Assembly (NCBI RefSeq): GCF_004187715.1
Contig: NZ_QZWF01000003.1
Span: 620,001-684,000, forward strand
DNA: 64,000 bases
DNA from: Streptomyces sp. F001
GTDB taxonomy: Bacteria > Actinomycetota > Actinomycetes > Streptomycetales > Streptomycetaceae
Reading direction: 5' to 3'
Position 1 is the first letter of the stretch. Each line of letters starts with the position of its first letter. This document shows positions 56,786-64,000 of this stretch, piece by piece. The notes below the pieces were generated by a model. It did not search any database. It saw only the letters and a program-made list of their open reading frames with translations, and was not told the DNA's origin. A program made the position numbers and the translations under genes.

Positions 56786-56797
56786 TTAATTCATTAA
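56786..56797. promoter_or_regulatory. Operator candidate of the second GntR-ABC operon
   Basis: TTAAT-TC-ATTAA, a perfect 5-bp inverted repeat containing the palindrome-like CATTAATG, lies 19 bp before the ATG at 56816. It is conspicuously AT-rich here. Its sequence differs from the CACTA-N6-TAGTG site of the paralogous operon, so the two regulators may have separate targets. Confidence 0.45.
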
Positions 56798-56815
56798 TGG
56801 AAGCCCACTGAAACC

Positions 56816-57268
56816 ATGGAAGGTGACGTGGTCGAGTACCGGATCGACCGTGGCAGCGGCGTACCCGCCTACGTGCAGATCGTCGAGCAGACCGAACGGG
56901 CGCTCCGGATGGGCACGTTGAAGGTCGGGGACAAGCTGCCCACGGCGAGGGAGGTGGTGGCGGCGACCGCCATCAACCCCAACACCGTGCTGCGGGCCTA
57001 CCGCGACATGGAGCAGGCCGGCCTGGTCGAGCTGCGCCGTGGGCTGGGGACCTTCGTGACGCGGTCGCTCGCGCGGCCCGGCGCGGAGAACGACTCGCCC
57101 CTGCGCACGGACCTCACCGACTGGACGGCACGCGCGCGTGCGGCGGGACTGGAACGGGCCGACATCCTCGCCATGGTCACCGCCGCCCTGGACGCACACG
57201 ACAAAGAGCAACACGAGCAACACCAGCACACCCCGGGCGACCGGGAGCGCAAGGAGGAGGACGCATGA
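56816..57268 (+). CDS. YtrA-subfamily GntR regulator, second copy
   Basis: A 150-residue regulator, about 55-60% similar by eye to the one at 38860: YRIDRGSGVPAYVQIVEQTE, GDKLPTAREVVAATAINPNT, LVELRRGLGTFVTRSLARPG, and a YtrA-type tail ending in a His/Gln/Glu-rich stretch (KEQHEQHQHTPGD). It likely represses its own operon and is released by envelope stress. The ATG at 56816 has no good ribosome site; GTG 56828 (VVEYRIDR) follows GGAAGGTGAC and may be the true start. The stop overlaps the ATPase start (ATGA, 57265-57268). Confidence 0.85.
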   Translation: MEGDVVEYRIDRGSGVPAYVQIVEQTERALRMGTLKVGDKLPTAREVVAATAINPNTVLRAYRDMEQAGLVELRRGLGTFVTRSLARPGAENDSPLRTDLTDWTARARAAGLERADILAMVTAALDAHDKEQHEQHQHTPGDRERKEEDA

Positions 57269-58185
57269 CCGGGCCTGACGCACCGGCCGCACTGCGCGCC
57301 ACGGGACTCGGGTTCCGGTACCGGGCGCGGAGCGGCTGGGCCCTGCGGGACTGCGAGTTCACCGTGCCCAGCGGACGTATCACCGCCCTCGTCGGACGCA
57401 ACGGCGCCGGCAAGAGCACCCTGCTGCACCTGGCCGGCGGCCTGCTGCACGCCGACGCCGGGGAGATACGCGTACTGGACGCCGTACCGGGCGCACCCGA
57501 AGCCCGCGCCCGGGTCGCTCTGCTCACCCAGGACAAGCCGCTCTACCTCCGCTTCACCGTGGCGGACACCCTGCGGATGGGCGAGAAGCTGAACTCCTCG
57601 TGGGACCGGGCAGCCGCCGAGCAGACCGTCCGTGAGGGCAGCATCCCGCTCACCGCCCGCGTCGGCGAGCTGTCCCCCGGACAGCGCACCCGTGTCGCAC
57701 TCGCCCTGGCGCTCGGCAAGCGGCCCGAACTGCTGCTGCTCGACGAGCCGATGGCCGACCTCGACCCCGTGGCGCGAGGCGAGATCATGGCGGCGCTGAT
57801 GGCCCAGGCCGCCGACCGCGGCATGAGCATCGTGCTGTCCTCGCACGTCCTGCCCGAACTGGAGCAGACCTGCGACTGGGTGCTGCTGCTGCGCAACGGC
57901 CGCATCGAGCTGAGCGAGGACGCCGACGCACTGCGCGAGAGCCACGTCATCCTCACCGGACAGGCCGACCAGGCCGACACCCTGGCCGGATGCCACACCG
58001 TCGTCCACCGCCGGACCGCCGGCAGACAACTGACCGCCCTCGTACGGCAGCACGGACCGCTGCACGGCGACTGGCACGTCGAGCGGCCCAGGCTGGAGGA
58101 CATCCTGGTCGGCCACCTCCAGGCCGATGGCGCCGATGACATGGTGCGCCCCGCCCCCGCCGAGCGGACGGAGGCGGCGGCATGA
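57265..58185 (+). CDS. ABC transporter ATP-binding protein, second GntR operon
   Basis: A 306-residue ATPase, paralogous to that at 39275: Walker A GRNGAGKST at about 44-52, signature LSPGQRTRVALALALG (Ser-Pro-Gly instead of the usual Ser-Gly-Gly), Walker B LLLLDEPMADLDP and VLSSHVLPELE. The C-terminal extension of about 80 residues is as in drug exporters. It works with the permease gene that starts at 58182 (ATGA overlap). The signature change is unusual but sits at a position where LSPGQ is tolerated in some exporters. Confidence 0.9.
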   Translation: MTGPDAPAALRATGLGFRYRARSGWALRDCEFTVPSGRITALVGRNGAGKSTLLHLAGGLLHADAGEIRVLDAVPGAPEARARVALLTQDKPLYLRFTVADTLRMGEKLNSSWDRAAAEQTVREGSIPLTARVGELSPGQRTRVALALALGKRPELLLLDEPMADLDPVARGEIMAALMAQAADRGMSIVLSSHVLPELEQTCDWVLLLRNGRIELSEDADALRESHVILTGQADQADTLAGCHTVVHRRTAGRQLTALVRQHGPLHGDWHVERPRLEDILVGHLQADGADDMVRPAPAERTEAAA

Positions 58186-59153
58186 ACAGCTCCCTCTGGC
58201 ACGGCTCCCTCTGGCTCGCCTGGCGCCAGCAGCGGGTGCTGGCCGGCGTCGGCGCGGCCGTTCTGGCCGCCGCCGCGGCGATCGCCGCGTACTACCGCTC
58301 GGGCATGCTGGACGCCCTGCGCAGCGGGCTGTTCGACCACTGCGACCCCGGGCCCGTCTCCTGCACGCGTTCCGACACCGGTGTGCCCCTGCTGCTGGAC
58401 ATCCAGCCGCTGCAGTACCTCGGGGCGCTCAACATCGCCCTGCCCGTCATCATCGGCGTCTTCTGGGGCGCCCCGCTGCTGGGCCGCGACCGGGAACTGG
58501 GCACGCACCGCATGGTTCTGACCCAGGGCGTGAGCCGCGGCCAGTGGTTCGCCTCCCGGTTCGCCCTCGCCGCGGCGACCGCGGTGACCCTCTCCGGCCT
58601 GCTCGCGGGAGTGTTCGCGTGGTGGTGGCGACCGGCCGCCGACCGGAGCTACGGCCTGTTCTGGTACGAGACCACGGCCCTGAGCGGCTCGGGCCCGCGG
58701 GTCGTCGCAGCCGCCCTGTTCGGCCTGGCGGCCGGCACACTGCTGGGTCTGCTGGCCCGCCGGGTCCTGGCCGCGATGGGCCTGACCCTCCTGGTCACCG
58801 GGGCGATGACACTCGTACTGGAGTGGACGCACAAGACGCGCCTGCTGGTCCCGCCGCACATCTACACCAGCGCCGGCAGCGTCCCCAAACTGCCCATGGG
58901 CGAGAAGTGGTCGGCCGGCCACTACGGCCTGATCACCGCCTCCGGCCGCCGCGACGACGTGATGAACTGCCCCTTCCCGTCAGGTGCCCAGCTCAAGGAC
59001 TGCATGGACCGGAACGGGTACGTCGCCCGCTTCTACGAGGCCAACCCGGCCGGCGACTACTGGGCCTTCCAGTGGACCGACACCGCCGTCCTCGGCGGCC
59101 TCGCCCTCCTGCTCACGGCCGTCACCGTGCTGCTTCTGCGCCGCCGCATCTGA
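58182..59153 (+). CDS. ABC-2-type permease, second GntR operon
   Basis: A 323-residue membrane protein with about six segments: WHGSLWLAWRQQRVLAGVG at the start, VLAAAAAIAAYY, NIALPVIIGVFWGAPLLG, the segment RDRELGTHRMVLTQGVSRGQ, TLSGLLAGVFAWWW, LGLLARRVLAAMGLTLLV, and the final LALLLTAVTVLLL. The loop at about 230-290 (including a Cys pair MNCPFPSG, KDCMDRNG) is outside the membrane, as in the paralogue at 40219. It forms the transport channel with the upstream ATPase. The methyltransferase gene follows 71 nt later. Confidence 0.86.
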   Translation: MNSSLWHGSLWLAWRQQRVLAGVGAAVLAAAAAIAAYYRSGMLDALRSGLFDHCDPGPVSCTRSDTGVPLLLDIQPLQYLGALNIALPVIIGVFWGAPLLGRDRELGTHRMVLTQGVSRGQWFASRFALAAATAVTLSGLLAGVFAWWWRPAADRSYGLFWYETTALSGSGPRVVAAALFGLAAGTLLGLLARRVLAAMGLTLLVTGAMTLVLEWTHKTRLLVPPHIYTSAGSVPKLPMGEKWSAGHYGLITASGRRDDVMNCPFPSGAQLKDCMDRNGYVARFYEANPAGDYWAFQWTDTAVLGGLALLLTAVTVLLLRRRI

Positions 59154-59224
59154 CCGCGCCGAACCAACGCATCTGCCCTTCAGCCCCTCACCCGGGGTCC
59201 CCTTTGTACGGAGGTCGCTTCACC

Positions 59225-60028
59225 ATGCCCGCAGACGCCAAGTCACCGAAGAAGCTCCGCAACAACCGCGCCGCCCTCACCCACAAGATCGGCTATGCCC
59301 TGCGCCACCCCGGCCGCGTCACCCCGTACCTGCGCCGGGCCGGCCGGGACGCCTGGCTGCGCCTGAAGCACCCCGACCACGTCGGCTACTACCGGGCCGT
59401 GATGGCCTCGGACACCCGCCGCAACCCGGAGGCCGCGGTCGGCAGCCAGACCCACGAACGCTGGCTGGCGCTCGGGCAGATGCAGTTCGACTACCTCATC
59501 GAGCACGAGCTGCGCCCCGAGCACCGCATGCTCGACATCGGCTGCGGCAACCTGCGCGGCGGCTGGCGCTTCATCGACCACCTCGACACCGGCAACTACT
59601 ACGGCATCGACATCTCGCCCGACATCCTGATCGCCGCCAAGAAGACGCTCGTCGAGCGCAGTCTCCAGGACAAGCTGCCGCACCTGACCATCACCGGCGA
59701 CCTCACCCTGGACTTCCTGCCCAGCAACCACTTCGACGTCATCCACGCGCACAGCGTCTTCTCCCACTCGCCGCTGCACGTCATCGAGGAATGCCTCGCC
59801 CACGTCGGCCGTGTGCTGACCGACACCGGGTTCTTCGACTTCACCTTCGACCGCACCGAGGGCACCGAACACCAGGTGCTGCGCGAGGACTTCTACTACC
59901 GCACCGAGACCCTCCTGGCCCTGGCCCGCAAGCACGGCCTGCACGCGCGCTTCATGGAGGACTGGGAGCAGCGCCCGCACGGCCAGTCGAAGATACGGGT
60001 CAGCCGCTCGGCCCTGCCCACCACCTGA
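59225..60028 (+). CDS. Class I SAM-dependent methyltransferase
   Basis: A 267-residue enzyme with a basic N-terminal extension (1-75; RAALTHKIGYALRHPGRVTP), then the SAM-binding fold: motif I MLDIGCGNLRGG at 102-113, YYGIDISPDILIAAKK, and FDVIHAHSVFSHSPLHVIEE for the later motifs. The acceptor is unknown. The frame is open upstream, but ATG 59225 follows ACGGAGGTCGCTT and is clearly the start. It lies 17 nt before a GT39-like glycosyltransferase gene on the same strand, so the pair may modify a lipid or polysaccharide, which is inference. Confidence 0.82.
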   Translation: MPADAKSPKKLRNNRAALTHKIGYALRHPGRVTPYLRRAGRDAWLRLKHPDHVGYYRAVMASDTRRNPEAAVGSQTHERWLALGQMQFDYLIEHELRPEHRMLDIGCGNLRGGWRFIDHLDTGNYYGIDISPDILIAAKKTLVERSLQDKLPHLTITGDLTLDFLPSNHFDVIHAHSVFSHSPLHVIEECLAHVGRVLTDTGFFDFTFDRTEGTEHQVLREDFYYRTETLLALARKHGLHARFMEDWEQRPHGQSKIRVSRSALPTT

Positions 60029-60045
60029 GACGGCCGGAATCCGAC

Positions 60046-61608
60046 ATGCCGTCCCCCACAGGGCACCCGGGCACCCTGCTCGACCCGCCCACCGTCGCCA
60101 CGTCCCGGCCACCCGTCGTCCCGCGCCCGCCCGTGCCGCCGGCCACCCCACGGCCCGGCCCGAGCCGCGCACTCACGGCAGCCGTGCCCGCGGGCCTCGT
60201 GATCTCCCTGGGCCTGTGGGGGATCACCCGCCAGGACAGCATGTGGCGCGACGAGGCCGCCACCTGGCAGGTCGCCCACCGCAGCCTGCCCGAGATCTGG
60301 CAACTGCTCGGGCACGCAGACGTCGTCCACGGCCTGTACTACGCCCTCATGCACGTCGTGTTCGGGGCCTTCGGCGACAGTCTCCTGACGCTGCGGCTGC
60401 CCTCCGTCCTCGCCATGGCCGTGGCGGCCTCCCTCGCCGCCGACCTCGGCGCCCGGCTCGCGGGCCGGTGGAGCGGGCTCGGCGCGGGGCTCGCCTTCGC
60501 GCTGCTGCCCACCCTCCAGACGTACGCACAGGAAGGCCGCCCGTACGCGATGGTGACCGCCACCGTCGCGCTCGCCTCCTGGCTGCTGGTGGCGGCCATG
60601 CACCGCCCGCGCGCCCGCACCTGGAGCGCGTACGCCGTCGTCGTCCTGCTCGGCGCGCTGCTCAACTGGTTCTCCCTGCTCGTGCTGCCCGCCCACGCCG
60701 CCACGCTCGCCCTCGCCCGGCCCCACCGCATCGTCCGGGTGCGCTGGCTGCTCGCCGCAAGCACCGCCGTACTCGGCGCCCTGCCCCTCGTCCTGGCCAG
60801 CCGGGGCCAGTCCAGGCAGGTCTCCTGGATACAGCCCACCAGCCCCGGCACTCTGTACACCGTCGCAGCCACCATCCTTGCGGCCGGCGGCTGCGCACTC
60901 CTGCGCCGCGCACACCGATCTGCCGGCGGGCAAGTGAGCCTGGCCGCCGTGGCCGTCCCCCTGTGCGCCGTCCCGCAGCTGCTGCTCCTCGCCGTCTCGC
61001 TCACCTGGCAGCCCCTCTACGTCGGCCGCTACGTCCTGTTCGCCCACATCGGCCTCGCCCTCCTCCTCGGGGCAGCGATCGCCACACTCGCCACGCGCCT
61101 GCCCACCCACCCCGGAGTTCCGCTCGCCGCCGTCACGGCACTCGCGTTCCTCGCCCTGCTCCCCGTGGAACAGCACATACGCAGTCCACACAGCCGCGTC
61201 GACGACGTACTGGCTGCGGCCACCCTGGTGGACGCAGCGCGTGGACAGGGCGCCGCGGTCGTCTTCCTTCCCTCGGCCCGACGCGACACCGCCCTGGTCA
61301 CCCCAGCCGCGTTCCACGGCCTGCGCGACATCGCGCTCGCCCAGCACCCCGTCGAGTCCGCCACCCTGCACGGCATCGAAACAGACCCCGGCACCACAGC
61401 CCGAGCAATGCTGCGCGAACGGCACATCATCCTCATCAGCGACGCAGAGTCCCGCCCCGCCCGCAACGCCCGCGACCGTGCCAAACAACGCATCCTCCGC
61501 GAGCACTTCACCAAACGCTCCACCACGATCCAACGCGGCCGCAGCATCACCCTCTACGAACGAATCGACCGCCCGGATCACAACCAGCCTGCTGCCAACA
61601 GGCCGTGA
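60046..61608 (+). CDS. GT39/ArnT-like membrane glycosyltransferase
   Basis: A 520-residue integral membrane protein. A Pro-rich cytoplasmic head (1-45) is followed by about 10-12 segments and the GT-C motif SMWRDEAATWQVAHRSLPEI in the first outer loop (the Asp-Glu pair is the presumed catalytic/metal site). ALLPTLQTYAQEGRPYAMVT is typical of the family. A soluble extracytoplasmic tail runs from about 400. GT-C enzymes transfer a sugar from a polyprenyl phosphate to a protein, lipid or glycan outside the membrane. ATG 60046 is 17 nt after the methyltransferase stop. Terminator at 61691-61717. Confidence 0.83.
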   Translation: MPSPTGHPGTLLDPPTVATSRPPVVPRPPVPPATPRPGPSRALTAAVPAGLVISLGLWGITRQDSMWRDEAATWQVAHRSLPEIWQLLGHADVVHGLYYALMHVVFGAFGDSLLTLRLPSVLAMAVAASLAADLGARLAGRWSGLGAGLAFALLPTLQTYAQEGRPYAMVTATVALASWLLVAAMHRPRARTWSAYAVVVLLGALLNWFSLLVLPAHAATLALARPHRIVRVRWLLAASTAVLGALPLVLASRGQSRQVSWIQPTSPGTLYTVAATILAAGGCALLRRAHRSAGGQVSLAAVAVPLCAVPQLLLLAVSLTWQPLYVGRYVLFAHIGLALLLGAAIATLATRLPTHPGVPLAAVTALAFLALLPVEQHIRSPHSRVDDVLAAATLVDAARGQGAAVVFLPSARRDTALVTPAAFHGLRDIALAQHPVESATLHGIETDPGTTARAMLRERHIILISDAESRPARNARDRAKQRILREHFTKRSTTIQRGRSITLYERIDRPDHNQPAANRP

Positions 61609-61690
61609 ATCGGCGCCACCTGCGCTTACTGCGGGAGCCGGCCCGCGCGGGCTCGGCGGTCAGGACGCCGGCCTGACTCGCACATCAAAA

Positions 61691-61717
61691 CGGGCGCCCT
61701 CGATGCGAGGGCGCCCG
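61691..61717 (+). terminator. Intrinsic terminator, 12-bp perfect stem
   Basis: CGGGCGCCCTCG (61691-61702), loop ATG, CGAGGGCGCCCG (61706-61717), followed by CTTCG. It lies 83 nt beyond the glycosyltransferase stop at 61608. Confidence 0.75.
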
Positions 61718-61905
61718 CTTCGATGCCGGGCTCACGACGCGGCGGTGTCAGGCACGACGATCGTCCGGGGTCGGACGGGGCCGGCCCTTCGACTCGTCAG
61801 CCGACCGGCAGGTCCGTGTAACTGCCGCTGGACGGCAGTCTGTTGTGCAGGTCGAAGAGCGTCAGCGCTCGTAGACGAACGGCGATGCCGCGCCACCGCG
61901 CTTTC
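61718..61905. other. Gene-free stretch, possible remnant on the minus strand
   Basis: Between the terminator and the stop of the minus-strand metallopeptidase gene there is no supported gene. On the minus strand a frame ending at TGA 61797-61799 reads LTLFDLHNRLPSSGSYTDLP, with coding-like character for about 22 codons but no start or family; it might be the tail of a lost gene. Confidence 0.25.
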
Positions 61906-63285
61906 TCAGCCGATGGTGACGAACCGCGCCCAAGGCGGCGGGGCATCCGGGACGTAGTCGGGGTTCTCCTCGTCCACGGCACGGGTGGGACGGGGGAAGA
62001 GACCGACGACGGTGCGGCAGGGTGGCTGCGCGGAGGGCCACGGCGTCTGACCGTCCGTCAGGGCGACGATCACGTCCGGGCGGGGCCGGGAGCGGAGCGC
62101 CCGGGCGAAGCCGGAGCGCAGATCCGTTCCCCCGCCGCCGACCAGTGCGATGTTCTCGGCGCGGCAGAGCGGGACGGCGACCCCGGCCGCCGCGTCGCAG
62201 GAGATCACCGAGACCAGGTCGCGCCGCCCGCCCACCGCTCGCGAGATCGCCGCCACCTCCAGCAGGGCGCTGCCCAGCTCGGCGTCGCTCACCGACCCGG
62301 AGGTGTCGATCACGACGCAGACCCGGGGTGGCGTACGGCGCAGGCTCGGCAGCACCACCCCGGGGACGCTCGCCGAGCGCCGGGACGGACGCCGGTAGCT
62401 GTGGTCCTCGCCCACGCCCGGCGCGCCCGCCGCCGAGCGAACCGCCGCCCCCAGCAACTGCCGCCACGGCTGCGGCGGATGGAACGCCTCGTCCGCCCAC
62501 CGGCGCCATCCCTCCGGCGCGTCGCCCGGCCGGCCCTTGATCCCCTCGGCGACCCGGAAGCGAACCGCGTCCCGCTGCTGCCTGCTCAGCCCGTGGGCCC
62601 CGTCGGGCCCCAGCTCCCACGGCCGTTCCTGCCCGTCGGCACCACTGCCGCAGTCCAGCCAGGCCAGGTCCGCGGCGAGCCCGGACATCGACGCCGTCCG
62701 CAGGTACTCCTCCATCAGCAGCCCGTCGGGCAGCCGCAGCAGGGACGGCAGCACGGCCCCCGTAGGCAGGGGCAGACCGTCACCGTAGATGTCGTCGTTG
62801 ATCTCGAAGTCGGCGGCGATGTTCCGCCGCAGCCTCTCCCAGCCTTCGGCCGAGCGGACCCCCCTCTCGCTTCGCCCGCCCGGCCCGTGCTGCTCGTGCT
62901 CCCGCGCATACCGCTCGCCCCGCCCGTGGTGGTCCCGGAGCAGATGGGAGACCTCGTGCACCCAGACGCCCGCCAGTTCCTCCACCGGGGTGCGCGCCAC
63001 GAAGCCGGGGGAGACGTAAGCGCGCCAGTGCGCGTCCACCGCCATCGTCGGTACCGACCGGTCCTCCACCACGTGCAGTGCGAAGAGCGCGGCGGCAAGG
63101 TAGGGGCGGACCTTCACCGCGTGCAACCGGGCGGCCAGCAACTTCTCCATGTCCAGCGGGAGTCCGGGCCGGTCGTACGGCCCGCCGGAGCCGGCCGGCG
63201 GCCTCGGCACGGTGGCCCGCACCGGGCGCGGCGGCGCGGGCCGGGACATCGGGCGCGGCAGCGGGCGCTTCGCGGCCCCCGTCAT
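61906..63285 (-). CDS. Putative metallopeptidase with VWA-like C-terminal domain (DUF2201)
   Basis: A 459-residue protein. After a Pro/Arg-rich head (1-40) comes a putative metallopeptidase domain with HEVSHLLRDH (HExxH at residues 110-114), NIAADFEINDDIY as the third-ligand region, and GAVLPSLLRLPDGLLMEEYL. The C-terminal 150 residues are a VWA-like domain with MIDAS VVIDTSGSVSD and GGGTDLRSGF, ending with ALTDGQTPWP. This is the DUF2201 architecture, always paired with a MoxR-type AAA ATPase, which is encoded just upstream with an ATGA overlap (63282-63285). Pairs of this type are thought to be AAA-driven metal-insertion or protein-remodelling machines; the substrate is unknown. Confidence 0.83.
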   Translation of the reverse strand: MTGAAKRPLPRPMSRPAPPRPVRATVPRPPAGSGGPYDRPGLPLDMEKLLAARLHAVKVRPYLAAALFALHVVEDRSVPTMAVDAHWRAYVSPGFVARTPVEELAGVWVHEVSHLLRDHHGRGERYAREHEQHGPGGRSERGVRSAEGWERLRRNIAADFEINDDIYGDGLPLPTGAVLPSLLRLPDGLLMEEYLRTASMSGLAADLAWLDCGSGADGQERPWELGPDGAHGLSRQQRDAVRFRVAEGIKGRPGDAPEGWRRWADEAFHPPQPWRQLLGAAVRSAAGAPGVGEDHSYRRPSRRSASVPGVVLPSLRRTPPRVCVVIDTSGSVSDAELGSALLEVAAISRAVGGRRDLVSVISCDAAAGVAVPLCRAENIALVGGGGTDLRSGFARALRSRPRPDVIVALTDGQTPWPSAQPPCRTVVGLFPRPTRAVDEENPDYVPDAPPPWARFVTIG

Positions 63286-64000
63286 CGGCGTGCCCCCGTA
63301 GCCCGCCCGGCGTCGGCCGCCGCCGCGGCCCGCCCCACCGACCGGTCCGCCCGCCGGGCGAGACCGACCCCGGCCAGCCGCTCCACCGCCTCCGGCACCT
63401 CCCAGTCGTCGCGCCGCAGCGCGGCCAGCGCCGTCGCCGGGGCGACCAGCAGGTCCGGGGCGCCGGTCTCCAGCGCCCGGACCAGCACCGCCCAGCCCGC
63501 CTCCCACCGCTCCCGCTCCGGCCGCGCCCGACGGCGGCCACCACCGCCTCCAGCGTCGCCTGACGCAGATCGCCTCGCACCGGCAGCTCGGCGGAGGCCG
63601 GATCGGCCAGCAGCGACTCCGGATCCGGCAGGTCCATCCGGTCCACATGGGCGAGGAGTTCGAGCCCCGGCCCGTCCCCCACCGCGCCCCGCACCAGCAG
63701 CGCCAGCACCTCCCGGGAGACGGAGGCCGCCGTGCCGAAGGCCAGCAGGGTCAACGCGGCCTCCCAGCTCCGGGGCGAGGGCCAGGCACCGCCGCGCCGT
63801 GTCTCGGTGTTCGGCAGCCGGTGGATCAGCGTCGGCCGGGCCTGAAGGAAGCCGCAGACCGCGCGCCGGGCGAAAGCCACCGCCTCCGGCAGCCGCTCCG
63901 GCACCAGCCGGGGCAGCTCCGCCCGGGGCCAGACCCCGCCCAGCCCGCGGACCACCACCTCCCGGTCGTGCACCCAGTACAGATGCACGAACCGGTTGGC
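63282..64000 (-). pseudogene. AAA ATPase partner (MoxR-like), C-terminal part with a frameshift; 5' end outside window
   Basis: The minus strand from the right edge reads ANRFVHLYWVHDREVVVRG, GGVWPRAELP, CGFLQARPTLIHRLP, GGAWPSPRSWEAALTLLAF. This is the lid/C-terminal part of the AAA ATPase that pairs with DUF2201 proteins; Walker motifs are outside the window. After DLRQATLEAVVAAVG the coherent frame is lost, and continues one base off as ERERWEAGWAVLVRALETG and on to GRATGARR with TGA 63282-63284. One base seems to be missing in the C3 at about 63527-63529. It is either a real lesion or a sequencing error. Translationally coupled to the downstream gene (ATGA). Confidence 0.7.

Noticed and set aside
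58127..60028. Long frame joining the permease region to the methyltransferase
   Set aside because: The portion before 59225 is out of frame with the real permease and low-complexity; the methyltransferase has its own GGAGG site and ATG.

Overview
The window is typical Streptomyces (or close relative) chromosome. GC is very high, with strong G/C preference at third codon positions. GTG starts are common and genes are tightly packed. Family content fits: YtrA-type GntR/ABC operons, an ANTAR regulator, a SpoIIE-type phosphatase, a LAxTG wall protein, a TPR-XRE regulator, an SCO2400-like protein and cold-shock genes. No rRNA gene, intact tRNA gene or CRISPR array was seen.

Layout. 0-9.7 kb: 3' end of a PhoX-like phosphatase, a FUSC exporter with an alpha/beta hydrolase divergent from a MocR regulator, small membrane proteins, a PP2C-type phosphatase and a DinB-fold protein. 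9.7-15.2 kb: a four-gene minus-strand operon with an inactive-looking caspase-like protein, an EACC1-type small protein, a caspase-TM-solute-binding-VWA fusion and a solute-binding lipoprotein. I read it as a transmembrane caspase conflict or cell-death system. 15.3-23.4 kb: a permease with a frameshifted TIGR03943-like partner, then regulators and housekeeping genes. 23.5-34.9 kb: a short threonyl-tRNA synthetase behind a classical attenuator (leader peptide with three consecutive Thr codons, then a strong terminator), a nucleoside hydrolase, a sortase-substrate protein, an alpha-glucosidase, an M24 peptidase, a secreted L-glutamate-oxidase-like flavoenzyme and TerB.

35-38.8 kb is a scar. 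A TnpB element sits inside a luciferase-like monooxygenase gene, and that gene is joined to a fragment of a serine hydrolase, itself joined to the 3' half of an FtsX permease. 38.8-41.2 kb and 56.8-59.2 kb carry two paralogous GntR-ATPase-permease operons. 41.4-49.7 kb: a Ser/Thr kinase, a DUF2637-like membrane protein, and a divergent locus with a 1,498-residue TPR-CHAT protease-like protein, a Cys-rich small protein and a membrane protein, which looks like a second caspase-like conflict locus. 50-54.3 kb is a cold-shock cluster: a DEAD-box helicase, two near-identical cold-shock proteins in opposite orientation sharing a conserved 5'-UTR box, a MerR-like regulator, an SCO5918-like protein and a DUF4287 protein. 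54.3-56.6 kb is a second scar: a decayed 3' part of a tRNA-Gly-like gene, remnants of a PIN-type toxin-antitoxin pair, a second TnpB element and a truncated ECF sigma gene. The window ends with a methyltransferase, a GT39-like membrane glycosyltransferase and a metallopeptidase/VWA gene translationally coupled to an AAA ATPase gene that runs off the end and carries a frameshift.

All functions come from motif recognition and remembered family features. No search was run. Two single-base frameshifts in C/G tracts may be sequencing errors.
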